A DNA stretch of 64,000 nucleotides from Bacillota bacterium (GCA_009711615.1 VENI01000004.1:1-64000); one strand, 5' to 3'. Shown: positions 44,668 through 53,230, counted from the first letter of the stretch. Notes: generated from the sequence alone by a model not told the origin. Made by a program: numbers and translations.

Positions 44668-45960
44668 TTAAGCTACTTCTTTTTTCAGTGAAATAATACT
44701 TTCTTCCAAAATTTTAAGTCCTTTTTTGAGACTTGTTTCATCAATAGTCAGAGGGGGCATAATTTTTATTACTTCACTATCCGGTCCAGCAGTTTCCATT
44801 ATCAATCCTCGTTTAAAGGCCACCGCGCATATCTTGTCTGCTAAGCCATCAACACCACAAGCTATGCCTTGTAGGAAGCCTCTCCCTCTTAATTCCCCTT
44901 CTATTTCGGGGTGTTCCTTAATTATTTTTTCTAAGGAGCTTTTAATAATTTTAGCTTTACTTTCAGTTTCATTCTGGAAGGTGTTATCCTTCCAATAGGT
45001 TGTTAATGCTGCAGATGCGGTAACAAATGCCGGGTTATTCCCGCGGAATGTACCATTGTGCTCACCAGGTTCCCAAAGATCGTATTCGGGATTTATCAGA
45101 GTCAGCGAAAGTGGAAGGCCATATCCGCTGATAGATTTAGAAAGACAGATAATATCAGGTTTAATTCCTGCATTCTCAAAGCTAAAGAATGTTCCTGTAC
45201 GGCCACAGCCCACTTGTATATCATCTATAATAAGCAGTATACCCCAGCGCCGGCAGACTTTCTCAATTCTCTTAAGCCATTCAAAACTTGCTACATTTAG
45301 ACCACCTTCACCTTGAACTGTTTCAAGAATAATGGCTGCAGGAAGGGATACTCCGCTTCCATCATCGTCAAGATAACGCTCAAGATACTCTACAGTGTCA
45401 ACGTCATCACCTAAATACTTATCAAAAGGCATAGCAAAACTGTTATTTAAAGGTACACCTGCACCAGTACGCTTAAATGAATTACCGGTAATTGATAATG
45501 AACCAAGAGTCATACCATGAAAGGCATTTGTAAAACTAATAATTGTATCGCGACCAGTTACCTTACGGGCCAGTTTTAATGCACTTTCCACTGAATTAGT
45601 GCCCGTAGGACCAGGAAACATCACCTTATATTCCATTTCTCTAGGCTTTAAAATTATTTCATTAAAATTCTTTAAAAATTCTTCCTTAGCCTTAGTTGCC
45701 ATATCAAGGCCATGAGTAATGTTGTCACCAGCAATATAGTTAATCAGTTTTTCTTTAAAATGTTGGTTATTGTGACCATAATTCAATGCACCTGCACCCG
45801 CAAAAAAGTCAATATATTCCCGTCCGTTAACATCCCAGATTTTAAAGTCTTTCGCTTTCTCAAAAACGGTGGGAAAACTGCGACAGTAACTACGAACTCT
45901 TGATTCCAGTTTGTCAAACACCTTCAGTGGGGATTCCTTAGATGGTTTAATAAATATCAC
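44668..45960 (-). CDS. ectB: Diaminobutyrate-2-oxoglutarate transaminase
   Basis: A 430-residue class III PLP aminotransferase that makes L-2,4-diaminobutyrate from aspartate semialdehyde, using glutamate. EctB features are Ser-Arg-Val-Arg-Ser-Tyr and [13 protein letters not shown], and the PLP Lys lies in Leu-Ser-Lys-Ser-Ile-Ser-Gly-Tyr. The GTG at 45960 is only 2 bases from AAGGAG; an ATA two codons... beyond is nearer the usual distance, so the exact start is uncertain. It lies 28 bases after ectA. Confidence 0.95.
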   Translation of the reverse strand: MIFIKPSKESPLKVFDKLESRVRSYCRSFPTVFEKAKDFKIWDVNGREYIDFFAGAGALNYGHNNQHFKEKLINYIAGDNITHGLDMATKAKEEFLKNFNEIILKPREMEYKVMFPGPTGTNSVESALKLARKVTGRDTIISFTNAFHGMTLGSLSITGNSFKRTGAGVPLNNSFAMPFDKYLGDDVDTVEYLERYLDDDGSGVSLPAAIILETVQGEGGLNVASFEWLKRIEKVCRRWGILLIIDDIQVGCGRTGTFFSFENAGIKPDIICLSKSISGYGLPLSLTLINPEYDLWEPGEHNGTFRGNNPAFVTASAALTTYWKDNTFQNETESKAKIIKSSLEKIIKEHPEIEGELRGRGFLQGIACGVDGLADKICAVAFKRGLIMETAGPDSEVIKIMPPLTIDETSLKKGLKILEESIISLKKEVA

Positions 45961-45988
45961 ATCTCCTTTTAACTAAAATATTTTTTGC

Positions 45989-46510
45989 CTAAAAAGGTCC
46001 TATTCGATACAACAATTCATCTTCATGCTTTTTCTCAGGGAACATAGTTTCAGAGAAGCAGTCTAATACTTCACAGTGGGTATCAAGCATCTTGGCTAAC
46101 CCACGGAACAAAGACTGAGACGGAGTATTTGACGGGGTAATAGTGGTTTCAAGATAATTAACTCCTGAACATGTTTTTCTTTTGAGTAGAGATTTTAAAA
46201 GTGCCGTTCCTAATCCTTGTCCGCGTTGAGATTCGTCGACCGCTACTTGCCATATAAAAATTTTCTCTGGAGAATTTTGCGGATGGAAAGCAGATAGAAA
46301 GCCAACAATCTCTTCATTGTACTCAGCAACCACGCAAGTCTCAGCAAAGTACTTACACAACATTAGGTAATTATAAGCAGAATTCAAGTCAAGTACACGG
46401 GTGTCCTTTACCAGATTCCAAATTTTTGCTCCATCTTCTACAATAGGTTTGCGAATTTTTACGTCATTGTGAAAATTGTCACAATTTGTAGGCCTTGATT
46501 CCTTACTAAT
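45989..46510 (-). CDS. ectA: Diaminobutyrate acetyltransferase, ATT start
   Basis: A 173-residue GNAT enzyme that acetylates diaminobutyrate, the second step of ectoine synthesis. It contains Ile-Arg-Lys-Pro, Leu-Val-Lys-Asp-Thr, Leu-Asp-Leu-Asn-Ser-Ala-Tyr, Trp-Gln-Val-Ala-Val and Gln-Arg-Gly-Gln-Gly-Leu-Gly, and ends Arg-Ile-Gly-Pro-Phe like other EctA proteins. The first ordinary start (TTG 46387) would delete the conserved N-terminal 41 residues. From the in-frame stop at 46559 down to 46387 there is no ATG, GTG or TTG. GAGGAGGAA (46525-46517) is followed after six bases by ATT 46510, which gives a normal EctA length. I take ATT as the start. Confidence 0.92.
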   Translation of the reverse strand: MSKESRPTNCDNFHNDVKIRKPIVEDGAKIWNLVKDTRVLDLNSAYNYLMLCKYFAETCVVAEYNEEIVGFLSAFHPQNSPEKIFIWQVAVDESQRGQGLGTALLKSLLKRKTCSGVNYLETTITPSNTPSQSLFRGLAKMLDTHCEVLDCFSETMFPEKKHEDELLYRIGPF

Positions 46511-46584
46511 AACAAGTTCCTCCTCGTACCAGTGATTACTCTTTCTTTCGCTCTCTATCTATTTATATCTATACTACACTATAT

Positions 46585-46614
46585 ATATTACCTATTTTCG
46601 CAAATGTATGTCAA
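46585..46614 (-). promoter_or_regulatory. Promoter of the ectoine operon
   Basis: TTGACA (46614-46609) and TAATAT (46590-46585) are 18 bases apart, about 75 bases before the EctA start. Confidence 0.65.
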
Positions 46615-46914
46615 AACGCTCTGCTGTCTATGAGTAAGTTTCATCATATGTATGATCCGATACAGGACGTTAAGACATACCTCAACTACAGATACTTGTT
46701 GTTCTTAAATATTCCTAATATTTCCTAAAGATTGTACTAACTTAAATACAATATATTTAGTAGTTTAGTTTTAAAACCGATTATGATTCCTAAATCTTTT
46801 TAAAATTTACCTTAAAGCTTCTTCGGGTAAATTTAGGGCTTCCCACTTTTTTTCTACAACAAAATCTAATTTTTGTTTTCCAACCTACACGCTGTTAAAG
46901 TTTCTCTAAATAAT
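46615..46914. other. Intergenic region upstream of the ectoine promoter
   Basis: About 300 bases of AT-rich sequence between the ectoine promoter and the gene ending at 46938. I see no gene or clear structure in it. Confidence 0.4.
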
Positions 46915-46938
46915 AAAGACCGGGATTCTCCCGGTCTT
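46915..46938 (-). terminator. Terminator of the small gene at 46938
   Basis: AAGACCGGG-AGAAT-CCCGGTCTT followed by TATT on the minus strand, starting at the stop codon. Confidence 0.75.
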
Positions 46939-47201
46939 CACTGAATCTTTAGCTCAACATCTACATGTTCAGTATGGGTATAGCCTTCTTCATCACACTG
47001 AAAGGTATAACACAGAAAGTCTTCTACATTATCAAACATTTTACCGTCTTCATTCCTGGTAACGACCTTCTTATGGCCGTCGTAATAGAATTCCTCCGGC
47101 TCACCTGAAATAGGAATAGCCCGAAATTCCATTGTTTTATCTCCTTGCTTTTCTAGATAATCTTGAAATTCATTTAGTGAATTAAACCTCATTCTGCTCA
47201 T
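46938..47201 (-). CDS. Small acidic protein, unknown (87 aa)
   Basis: An 87-residue protein starting Met-Ser-Arg-Met-Arg-Phe-Asn-Ser-Leu-Asn-Glu-Phe. The C-terminal half is rich in Glu and Asp with Tyr and Phe. The start is ATG 47201, because GAGGAGGAA lies 5-13 bases upstream; the longer frame from 47315 begins before that site. There is no signal or known domain. Confidence 0.65.
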   Translation of the reverse strand: MSRMRFNSLNEFQDYLEKQGDKTMEFRAIPISGEPEEFYYDGHKKVVTRNEDGKMFDNVEDFLCYTFQCDEEGYTHTEHVDVELKIQ

Positions 47202-47323
47202 ATTAATTCCTCCTCTATCCCATATCAATTTCATATTATATCCAGAATAAAGACAAAAATACAAATCAAACCGAGTTATAGCTCCCTTATAACCTTGGGT
47301 TACAAGCCGGGACAACTCTATCC

Positions 47324-47557
47324 ATGGAAATACCTGGTGTTATGAACTGTAGTTTTGATAAAAATATTGCTAATATCTATCTTGCCAACAGTACTAGGGG
47401 AATTGAATTAGATATGAAAGAACCTGTTGCCATTAAACAAAATAACGTTATGGTACCTGTTCGTGCAATGGCAGAATTATTAGGTTTAAAAGTCGAATGG
47501 GACGGAAAAAATAAGACAGTCAAACTATCACGACCCGAGAAAAAGACCAACCTTTAA
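47324..47557 (+). CDS. Orphan stalk-domain (CuAO-N-like) protein
   Basis: A 77-residue frame whose C-terminal half is a single stalk repeat, Val-Met-Val-Pro-Val-Arg-Ala-Met-Ala-Glu-Leu-Leu-Gly. It has no signal peptide and no clear ribosome site, but is followed directly by a good terminator. It may be the last part of a decayed exported protein, or a short gene in its own right. Confidence 0.45.
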   Translation: MEIPGVMNCSFDKNIANIYLANSTRGIELDMKEPVAIKQNNVMVPVRAMAELLGLKVEWDGKNKTVKLSRPEKKTNL

Positions 47558-47570
47558 CTGGTTGGTCTTT
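47542..47570 (+). terminator. Terminator after the orphan stalk domain
   Basis: AAAGACCAACC-TTTAACT-GGTTGGTCTTT, an 11-bp stem with T tracts on both strands. It also lies after the minus-strand gene ending at 47586. Confidence 0.8.
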
Positions 47571-47585
47571 AATTTTGCATGGTAT

Positions 47586-47756
47586 TTATGACTCACTGTT
47601 ATCCACTGCATGTTCCCAGCTAGGAAAGTAGTACAAAGCACTTTTCATTAGTTCGGGGTGTGATTTTTTTATTTTTTTCTTACCCAGCGACTGCCCATTG
47701 CTTTTCAACTGTCTAATCTGCGCAAGTACTTCATCAATACTCATACTGGCATCCAT
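47586..47756 (-). CDS. Single homing-endonuclease-associated repeat protein (56 aa)
   Basis: A 56-residue protein. It reads Ser-Ile-Asp-Glu-Val-Leu-Ala-Gln-Ile-Arg, Gly-Gln-Ser-Leu-Gly, His-Pro-Glu-Leu-Met, then Tyr-Tyr-Phe-Pro-Ser-Trp-Glu-His-Ala-Val. This matches one unit of the short helical repeat often found in tandem near homing endonucleases and in DNA-binding proteins. GGGGGT lies upstream of the ATG. A DNA-binding role is inferred only from the repeat. Confidence 0.6.
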   Translation of the reverse strand: MDASMSIDEVLAQIRQLKSNGQSLGKKKIKKSHPELMKSALYYFPSWEHAVDNSES

Positions 47757-47929
47757 CCTAGTACCCCCTTACCAAAATTTAGTTATATTATTTCCAATTT
47801 ATTGTAGCAAATATACCTTAACATATTTGTATTACTAAAATAATCATTTTTCCCCGGTAATTACATGATGTCTACAGACGAAAATCTACCATACTAAGAT
47901 TAATGATACTATGGAAAGGAGGAAAAACT

Positions 47930-49003
47930 TTGGAAGAATGGCAACTACAAATGCAAAATCAAATAGATACCATAGAAGAGTTAGAAAAGATTATAAATGT
48001 TTCACCAGAAGAGCGGGAAGCCATTGAAAACACAAAAGTAAAATGGGGTACCACACCATATTTCGCCTCTCTTATGGACCGAGATGACCCTAAGTGTCCA
48101 ATACGACAACAAGTATTACCCTCTAAATATGAACAGCAAAATGAGTACGGGATTGAAAACTACCTTGTGTACAAAGAGAACCGTGCCGGTGATGAGGATA
48201 GACCTGATACCATAGCAAGGCAATATGAGGATCGAATTGCCTTTACGGTGGTTAACACCTGCGGTATCTACTGTAGACACTGCTTCCGCAAGGAACTGGT
48301 GGTGGATAAGTCGCTTAAACTGAGATTTGACATTGATGAAGGATTAGAATGGATTAAAGAGCATTCTGAAGTTAGAGAAGTACTGGTAACCGGTGGCGAC
48401 CCGCTATTATTACCGGATGATCAAATAGAATATATAATTCGAAAAATACGGGAAATACCACATATCGAAATGATTCGCTTTGGTAGTCGTCTGCCAATTA
48501 TCCTTCCCCACAGAATAACTAAAGGACTTCAAAAAGTATTAGGAGAATACCATAAAGTACCAATATGGCTTAACACTCAGTGTAACCACGCTAAGGAAAT
48601 TACTGAAAAAACGGCTAAAGCTGTATGGGATTTACTTAGCTGTGGAGTAAACGTAGGTAACCAAGCAGTGCTATTAAAAGGCATTAATGATGATGTAAAG
48701 TCCTTTCAGGAACTGCACCAAATGCTGCTTAACATTAGAATTAGGCCTTATTATCTGTTTTATTTGGAACCAGCACCGGGCATAGATCATTTTAGAACCC
48801 CCATAGAAAAGGGTGCAGAACTTATCCGGGATGCCATCAGAGGTCATACCTCGGGTTTAGCGCAACCAATGTATGTGATAGCAACCAACATTGGTAAAAT
48901 CCCGTTAATGCCGGATTATTACATTAAGCATAAGGGGAAGAAGGAATATATTCTTGAAAACCACCGGGGTGAAACCACCTCTTTACCCAATATACCTGAG
49001 TAA
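47930..49003 (+). CDS. KamA-family radical SAM amino acid 2,3-aminomutase
   Basis: A 357-residue radical SAM/PLP aminomutase. The cluster motif is Cys-Gly-Ile-Tyr-Cys-Arg-His-Cys (about residues 108-115), and Gly-Gly-Asp-Pro-Leu follows. The start is TTG 47930, which follows AAAGGAGG (47915-47922) at 7 bases; the longer frame from 47903 contains that site. The two Asp residues that hold the lysine side chain in lysine 2,3-aminomutase seem to be replaced: Leu-Glu-Pro-Ala-Pro-Gly where YQCD-like sequence is expected, and Val-Ile-Ala-Thr-Asn where VVD is expected. The substrate may thus be glutamate or another amino acid. A beta-amino acid osmolyte would fit the nearby ectoine genes. Confidence 0.85.
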   Translation: MEEWQLQMQNQIDTIEELEKIINVSPEEREAIENTKVKWGTTPYFASLMDRDDPKCPIRQQVLPSKYEQQNEYGIENYLVYKENRAGDEDRPDTIARQYEDRIAFTVVNTCGIYCRHCFRKELVVDKSLKLRFDIDEGLEWIKEHSEVREVLVTGGDPLLLPDDQIEYIIRKIREIPHIEMIRFGSRLPIILPHRITKGLQKVLGEYHKVPIWLNTQCNHAKEITEKTAKAVWDLLSCGVNVGNQAVLLKGINDDVKSFQELHQMLLNIRIRPYYLFYLEPAPGIDHFRTPIEKGAELIRDAIRGHTSGLAQPMYVIATNIGKIPLMPDYYIKHKGKKEYILENHRGETTSLPNIPE

Positions 49004-49040
49004 ACAGGTGGCCTTTATTCAAAAGGCCACCCGTTTACTC
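48998..49040. terminator. Terminator after the aminomutase gene
   Basis: GAGTAAACAGGTGGCCTTT pairs with AAAGGCCACCCGTTTACTC around a short loop; the stop codon is inside the 5' arm. T tracts are weak, so it may act as an RNA stabiliser as well. Confidence 0.6.
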
Positions 49041-49066
49041 TGCTTTATATAAACCAAGGGTTTTTG

Positions 49067-49360
49067 TTAAGGAAGCCATCTGCTCCACCAGGATTTTCTC
49101 TTTGGTCTCAATTGGTTTTTACTTAGCGTAGACCAACTGCCCCTTTGTTGTTTTGGCTTCTTTTCATTTTCCAATAGCATCATGTCTACATTATACATTT
49201 TAAACTCTGTATCGTAAAACTCGTCAATACTTAGCGGTGTCCAACCGTTTTTATGGCACTGCTTTTTAACAGCACTTTGAATGTAAGTGTCATACTCTTT
49301 TAATAAGTAAAAAAGCATCTTGGTATTTATGTTATCTGGTGACTCATTTAGTATCGGCAT
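49067..49360 (-). CDS. Unknown basic protein (97 aa)
   Basis: A 97-residue protein with an N-terminal helical region containing Leu-Leu-Lys-Glu-Tyr-Asp-Thr-Tyr and a basic, Trp-rich C-terminus. It has its own ATG. No family or signal is recognised. A GC-rich hairpin lies in the AT-rich stretch upstream. Confidence 0.5.
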   Translation of the reverse strand: MPILNESPDNINTKMLFYLLKEYDTYIQSAVKKQCHKNGWTPLSIDEFYDTEFKMYNVDMMLLENEKKPKQQRGSWSTLSKNQLRPKRKSWWSRWLP

Positions 49361-49521
49361 TACTAATCTGTCCTTTCTACACTAATTGACTAACATTTAT
49401 ATTTTCTCACAAAATTTGTAAAAAGAACAGATTAATTAATGAAAAATTAAAAATGAATAATGAAAACAAATAAAATTATTTATCGTGACCCAAAGTGCAT
49501 ATTTGTCTGCAATTTATGTTT

Positions 49522-49545
49522 ACGGGGCGGCGGAAACCGCCCCCT
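49522..49545. repeat. GC-rich hairpin in AT-rich gap
   Basis: GGGGCGG-CGGAAA-CCGCCCC stands out in an otherwise AT-rich 290-base gap and looks like a REP-type or mobile palindrome. It is followed after some 11 bases by six Ts. Only one copy is seen in the window. Confidence 0.45.
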
Positions 49546-49650
49546 ACCCATCCGTTTTTTATCATATTCTCTTTAAACGAAGCACTATGCAACTTCATTC
49601 ATAATCACATACACACATTTTAAATTATTCATTTTACATTTTTCATTTGT

Positions 49651-51531
49651 TTACGTTAACTTCTCCATTTCTTCCAACAGTTCTTTGAATAAGTTTAAAG
49701 TTTCTTGCACTGGTTGGGGTGAACTCATGTCTACCCCTGCTTTTTTTAATAGTTCCAACGGGTGATCTGATCCACCACTTTTTAGAAACTGGGTGTAACT
49801 TTCAACAGCTGAATCACCCTTATCCACTATCTGTTGACTTAAGTAAGTTGCTGCAGAGATTCCAGTGGCGTACTTGTAAACATAAAAGGCATTATAGAAA
49901 TGTGGAATCCGAGCCCACTCGTAATCAATGTTCTCATCTATAACCATATTCGGTCCATAATAATCAACATTCAGCTGATGGTATATCTGATTTAGTTTTT
50001 CAGTGGTTAATGGTTCCCCAGCCTCGGCTTTTTGATGAATAACCTTCTCAAACTCTGCAAACATGGTCTGTCTAATTAATGTACCACGAATTTGCTCTAG
50101 ATAGTGATTTAATAAAAAGAGCTTTTTGTCCTTATCTTTTACATTTTTTAACATATGTTTCATTACTAATGCCTCGTTCACTGTAGATGCTACCTCAGCT
50201 GTAAATATAGAATAGTGAGCATCTATATAGGGTTGTTCATTGTACGAATAATATGAATGCATAGCATGCCCCATTTCATGGGCCACAGTAAATACATCAT
50301 GTAGACTACCTTGGTAGTTTAGTAACACATAGGGGTGTACACCGTAAGGCCCCCAAGAGTAAGCACCACTTGTTTTGCTCTTTCTTTCGTATACATCCAC
50401 CCAACCAGAATCAAAACCTTCTGTCATTGTTTTTACATACTCATTCCCCAATGGGGCCAGTGCCTCTTTCACTTGATCCATAGCTTCAGGGTATGAAAAT
50501 TCCCAGTCTACATCTTTTACTACCGGTGTATAAACATCATACATATGCAGTTCTTCCAAACCCAGCAGCCTTTTCCTTAAATCCACATAACGGTGCATCA
50601 ATGGCAGGTTTTTACGCACAGTTTCAATAAGATTATCATAAACTTCAGGGGGCACATTATCTGAATACAGGGCCGCATCAAGAGCAGATTGGTAGTTTCG
50701 AACTTTAGCCATAAAAATATCTCTTTTAACACTGGAGCTTAATGTAGCAGCCAACGTGTTTTTATGACCGCGGTAACTACTATACAAAGCATTAAAGGCA
50801 TCTTTTCGTACACTGCGATCGCCGCTCAACATAAATTTTTGATAATTACCGTGGGTAAGTTCCACTTCTTTCCCCTGCTCATTTTTAATGTTTGGAAAAG
50901 ACAGATCGGCATTGTTTAGCATACGGAAAATTTTACCCGATGCTGAGATAACTTCGCCCGATTGCGCCAGCAGTTGTTCTTCCTTTTCAGAAAGCACATG
51001 GGGCTTTTCTCTGATTAATTCGTCCAAGAAAAATGCATAAGCACTTAATTTCTTTTCTTCTTTTCTAAATTTTTTCAGAGTTTCTAGGGGGATATTCAAG
51101 ATTTCAGGCACAATAAATGACGTGTTTGCATGAACTTTAGTGCTTAAATCAGAAGCCCTGTCTTTAAGAGCCTGATAGACAGGGTTACTGTTATCTTCAT
51201 CCTGTTTCATGCTGGCATAAGTAAAAACCTTTTCTGTGAGCATCATTAGTTTTTCATAGGCCTGGAGCGTTTCCACCAGTGCAACAGCCGATTCGCCCAT
51301 TTTACCCTGATAATTGCTCACTCCTTGCATCATTTTTTCCACTTGCTGGTAGTCATTTTCCCATTGTTCATTGCTGGCATAGATATCTTCCAGCTTCCAT
51401 GTGTACTGGTCTTGAGTATTGCTCATGGTTTGAACTTCCCTTCTAATTGGTTTGATGTCATTTAAGATGGTTAATGGTATCACTAACCCTACAAATACTA
51501 TTACTATGAGACTTACTGCTTTTTTAACAAT
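49651..51531 (-). CDS. pepF: Oligoendopeptidase F, possibly membrane-anchored
   Basis: An M3 metallopeptidase that cuts oligopeptides. The zinc motif His-Glu-Met-Gly-His-Ala-Met-His is present, with Tyr-Ala-Thr-Gly downstream. The cytosolic family normally starts near Met-Ser-Asn-Thr-Gln (51426). Here the frame continues upstream through a hydrophobic stretch, Val-Lys-Lys-Ala-Val-Ser-Leu-Ile-Val then Val-Phe-Val-Gly-Leu, which looks like an anchor or signal. The ATG at 51561 has no ribosome site, while GGAGGAAGGAAAT is followed directly by ATT 51531. I use 51531, giving 626 residues; 51426 is a real alternative. Confidence 0.85.
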   Translation of the reverse strand: MVKKAVSLIVIVFVGLVIPLTILNDIKPIRREVQTMSNTQDQYTWKLEDIYASNEQWENDYQQVEKMMQGVSNYQGKMGESAVALVETLQAYEKLMMLTEKVFTYASMKQDEDNSNPVYQALKDRASDLSTKVHANTSFIVPEILNIPLETLKKFRKEEKKLSAYAFFLDELIREKPHVLSEKEEQLLAQSGEVISASGKIFRMLNNADLSFPNIKNEQGKEVELTHGNYQKFMLSGDRSVRKDAFNALYSSYRGHKNTLAATLSSSVKRDIFMAKVRNYQSALDAALYSDNVPPEVYDNLIETVRKNLPLMHRYVDLRKRLLGLEELHMYDVYTPVVKDVDWEFSYPEAMDQVKEALAPLGNEYVKTMTEGFDSGWVDVYERKSKTSGAYSWGPYGVHPYVLLNYQGSLHDVFTVAHEMGHAMHSYYSYNEQPYIDAHYSIFTAEVASTVNEALVMKHMLKNVKDKDKKLFLLNHYLEQIRGTLIRQTMFAEFEKVIHQKAEAGEPLTTEKLNQIYHQLNVDYYGPNMVIDENIDYEWARIPHFYNAFYVYKYATGISAATYLSQQIVDKGDSAVESYTQFLKSGGSDHPLELLKKAGVDMSSPQPVQETLNLFKELLEEMEKLT

Positions 51532-51583
51532 ATTTCCTTCCTCCCCAGCATATGTTTTCATTTATCTATTTTTCCATTAGGAA

Positions 51584-51988
51584 CTATCTATCATTCAAAA
51601 TCCAAGTAAAGTTCTTGCACAATTTCTTAACAATTGGTATATCTGCCGGTGAGAAATCATAATTTGTTAACTCCTCTGGTGTTACCCATTTAACTTGACT
51701 GTGTACTGTGGGTGTAATCTCCCCCTCCTCCCAGTCGGAAAGGTAAGCTAGCAATCTTATGGCTCCATGGTGATAATGATAGATGCTTTCTCCAAAATAT
51801 TTATTAATAGTAATATTAATTTTAAGTTCCTCATTTATTTCCCGACGTAAGCACTCTTCAGGGGTCTCCCCTTCTTCCAACTTTCCACCAGGAAACTCCC
51901 ATTTACTAGCTAACCTTTCTCCTCTTTTCCTTTGAGCAATTAATATCTGATCATTATGTAGAATAATGGCAGCAGTGACTACTTTCAA
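51584..51988 (-). CDS. mutT: MutT-type Nudix hydrolase
   Basis: A 134-residue Nudix protein of the 8-oxo-dGTP diphosphatase type. The Nudix box runs Gly-Gly-Lys-Leu-Glu-Glu-Gly-Glu-Thr to Arg-Arg-Glu-Ile-Asn-Glu-Glu-Leu, preceded by Trp-Glu-Phe-Pro. It cleans oxidised nucleotides from the pool. TTG start after AGAGAGG. It lies 50 bases before pepF. Confidence 0.88.
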   Translation of the reverse strand: MKVVTAAIILHNDQILIAQRKRGERLASKWEFPGGKLEEGETPEECLRREINEELKINITINKYFGESIYHYHHGAIRLLAYLSDWEEGEITPTVHSQVKWVTPEELTNYDFSPADIPIVKKLCKNFTWILNDR

Positions 51989-52167
51989 TTTAACAACCTC
52001 TCTTTATCTCCATGGTATTTTTTTCAACTTTTATTCTTATTATATCCCATCAGGTAAAACCGACAGCCTTTTTTATTCTGTTTGTGAAATATATCTTTTA
52101 TAAAGAGGAAAATCAGATATATCGTCGAAGAAAATACTTACTAAATAAAACGAAATGGGACTAAGGG

Positions 52168-52746
52168 GTGTTTAGGGTGAGGCAAACCTGTGAACGGTGC
52201 AAATATGGGGTAGAAATAATCAGGGGAGATTATAAATGTGAGATACAAGAAGTAAAAATATTTAGAGATGAGGCATTATACCCTTTTAGACGCTGCAATA
52301 TGTTTGTTTTTAAAAGTAGCGTGGTTAAAGTTAAAAAACTAAACAGCATGGCAAAAATTCCAATGCGTGCTACTCCAGAAAGTGCGGGTTTTGATTTGCA
52401 CTGCATTGAAAATTTCACCATCAATCCAGGAGAACATCATACCATAAAAACTGGGTTGGCCTTTGAACTTCCTTCCGGTTATGTTATGCTAATTTATACA
52501 CGTAGTGGTAATGCCAAAAAATACGGTATAACATTAAGTAATGCTGTAGGTGTAGTGGATGCAGACTACCGGGGAGAAGTGTCAGTATTATTATATAACG
52601 CTGGGGAATCACCAGTGACTTTTCAATCTGGAGACAGAGTTGCCCAAGGCGTGGTACATAAAATCCCAGATACTGAACTGGTGGAATGTGAAGAATTAAG
52701 TGATACCAATAGAGGCAGTGGAGGTTTTGGCAGCACTGGTTCCTAA
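52168..52746 (+). CDS. dut: dUTPase with N-terminal Cys-rich extension
   Basis: A 192-residue protein. Residues about 50-192 are a trimeric dUTPase, with Ser-Ala-Gly-Phe-Asp-Leu (motif 1), Thr-Arg-Ser-Gly-Asn-Ala (2), [30 protein letters not shown] (3), Gly-Asp-Arg-Val-Ala-Gln (4) and Arg-Gly-Ser-Gly-Gly-Phe-Gly (5). The first 45 residues hold Cys-Glu-Arg-Cys, Cys-Glu-Ile and Arg-Arg-Cys, a possible zinc site not found in ordinary Dut. The start is GTG 52168 (after AAGGGG) or GTG 52177. Confidence 0.9.
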   Translation: MFRVRQTCERCKYGVEIIRGDYKCEIQEVKIFRDEALYPFRRCNMFVFKSSVVKVKKLNSMAKIPMRATPESAGFDLHCIENFTINPGEHHTIKTGLAFELPSGYVMLIYTRSGNAKKYGITLSNAVGVVDADYRGEVSVLLYNAGESPVTFQSGDRVAQGVVHKIPDTELVECEELSDTNRGSGGFGSTGS

Positions 52747-52776
52747 ATAATATATAATTAGAGGTAATTAACCAAC

Positions 52777-53202
52777 ATGAAAATAAATGGCATCAACAAG
52801 CAAGCCTTTTGGCCGAAAAAAAATAAGGTTGAATCTAAAGGCGAGAAATCGTTTAACAACCAGTTAGATTTAGCCAACAGAGAACATTCCAAAGAGCAAC
52901 TTAGAAAGATGCTAAAAAAAATAAATCATGTAGGTAATATGCTAAAAGTACAAGCTTCTGAGTCTTCAGTTGCAGATTACAAGCAGCTAATCACCGAATA
53001 CCTAGCTTATGTATTAAAAAATTTTTACACACTCAGAAAAAGCAGAAGCTTAGATTACAGCACTCTGTACACTAGAATTGAAATTATTGATAAAGAAGTT
53101 GAACAGCTTACTGAGCATCTTTTAGAAAATGAAAAAGAAGCCTTAGATATTGTGGCTACACTAGATAAAATTAATGGTCTATTGTTAGATATCTATCAGT
53201 AA
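52777..53202 (+). CDS. yaaR: YaaR-family protein
   Basis: A 141-residue helical protein of the YaaR/DUF327 family, with Asn-Gln-Leu, Leu-Ile-Thr-Glu-Tyr-Leu, and Asp-Lys-Glu-Val-Glu-Gln-Leu-Thr. In Bacillus the gene lies near DNA replication genes; its role is poorly known. It starts 30 bases after dut and ends at a strong terminator, so the two are one operon. Confidence 0.8.
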   Translation: MKINGINKQAFWPKKNKVESKGEKSFNNQLDLANREHSKEQLRKMLKKINHVGNMLKVQASESSVADYKQLITEYLAYVLKNFYTLRKSRSLDYSTLYTRIEIIDKEVEQLTEHLLENEKEALDIVATLDKINGLLLDIYQ

Positions 53203-53230
53203 AAAACCTTTCTTTCGAGAAAGGTTTTTT
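53201..53230 (+). terminator. Terminator after yaaR
   Basis: AACCTTTCT-TTCG-AGAAAGGTT followed by Ts, starting at the stop codon. Confidence 0.92.
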
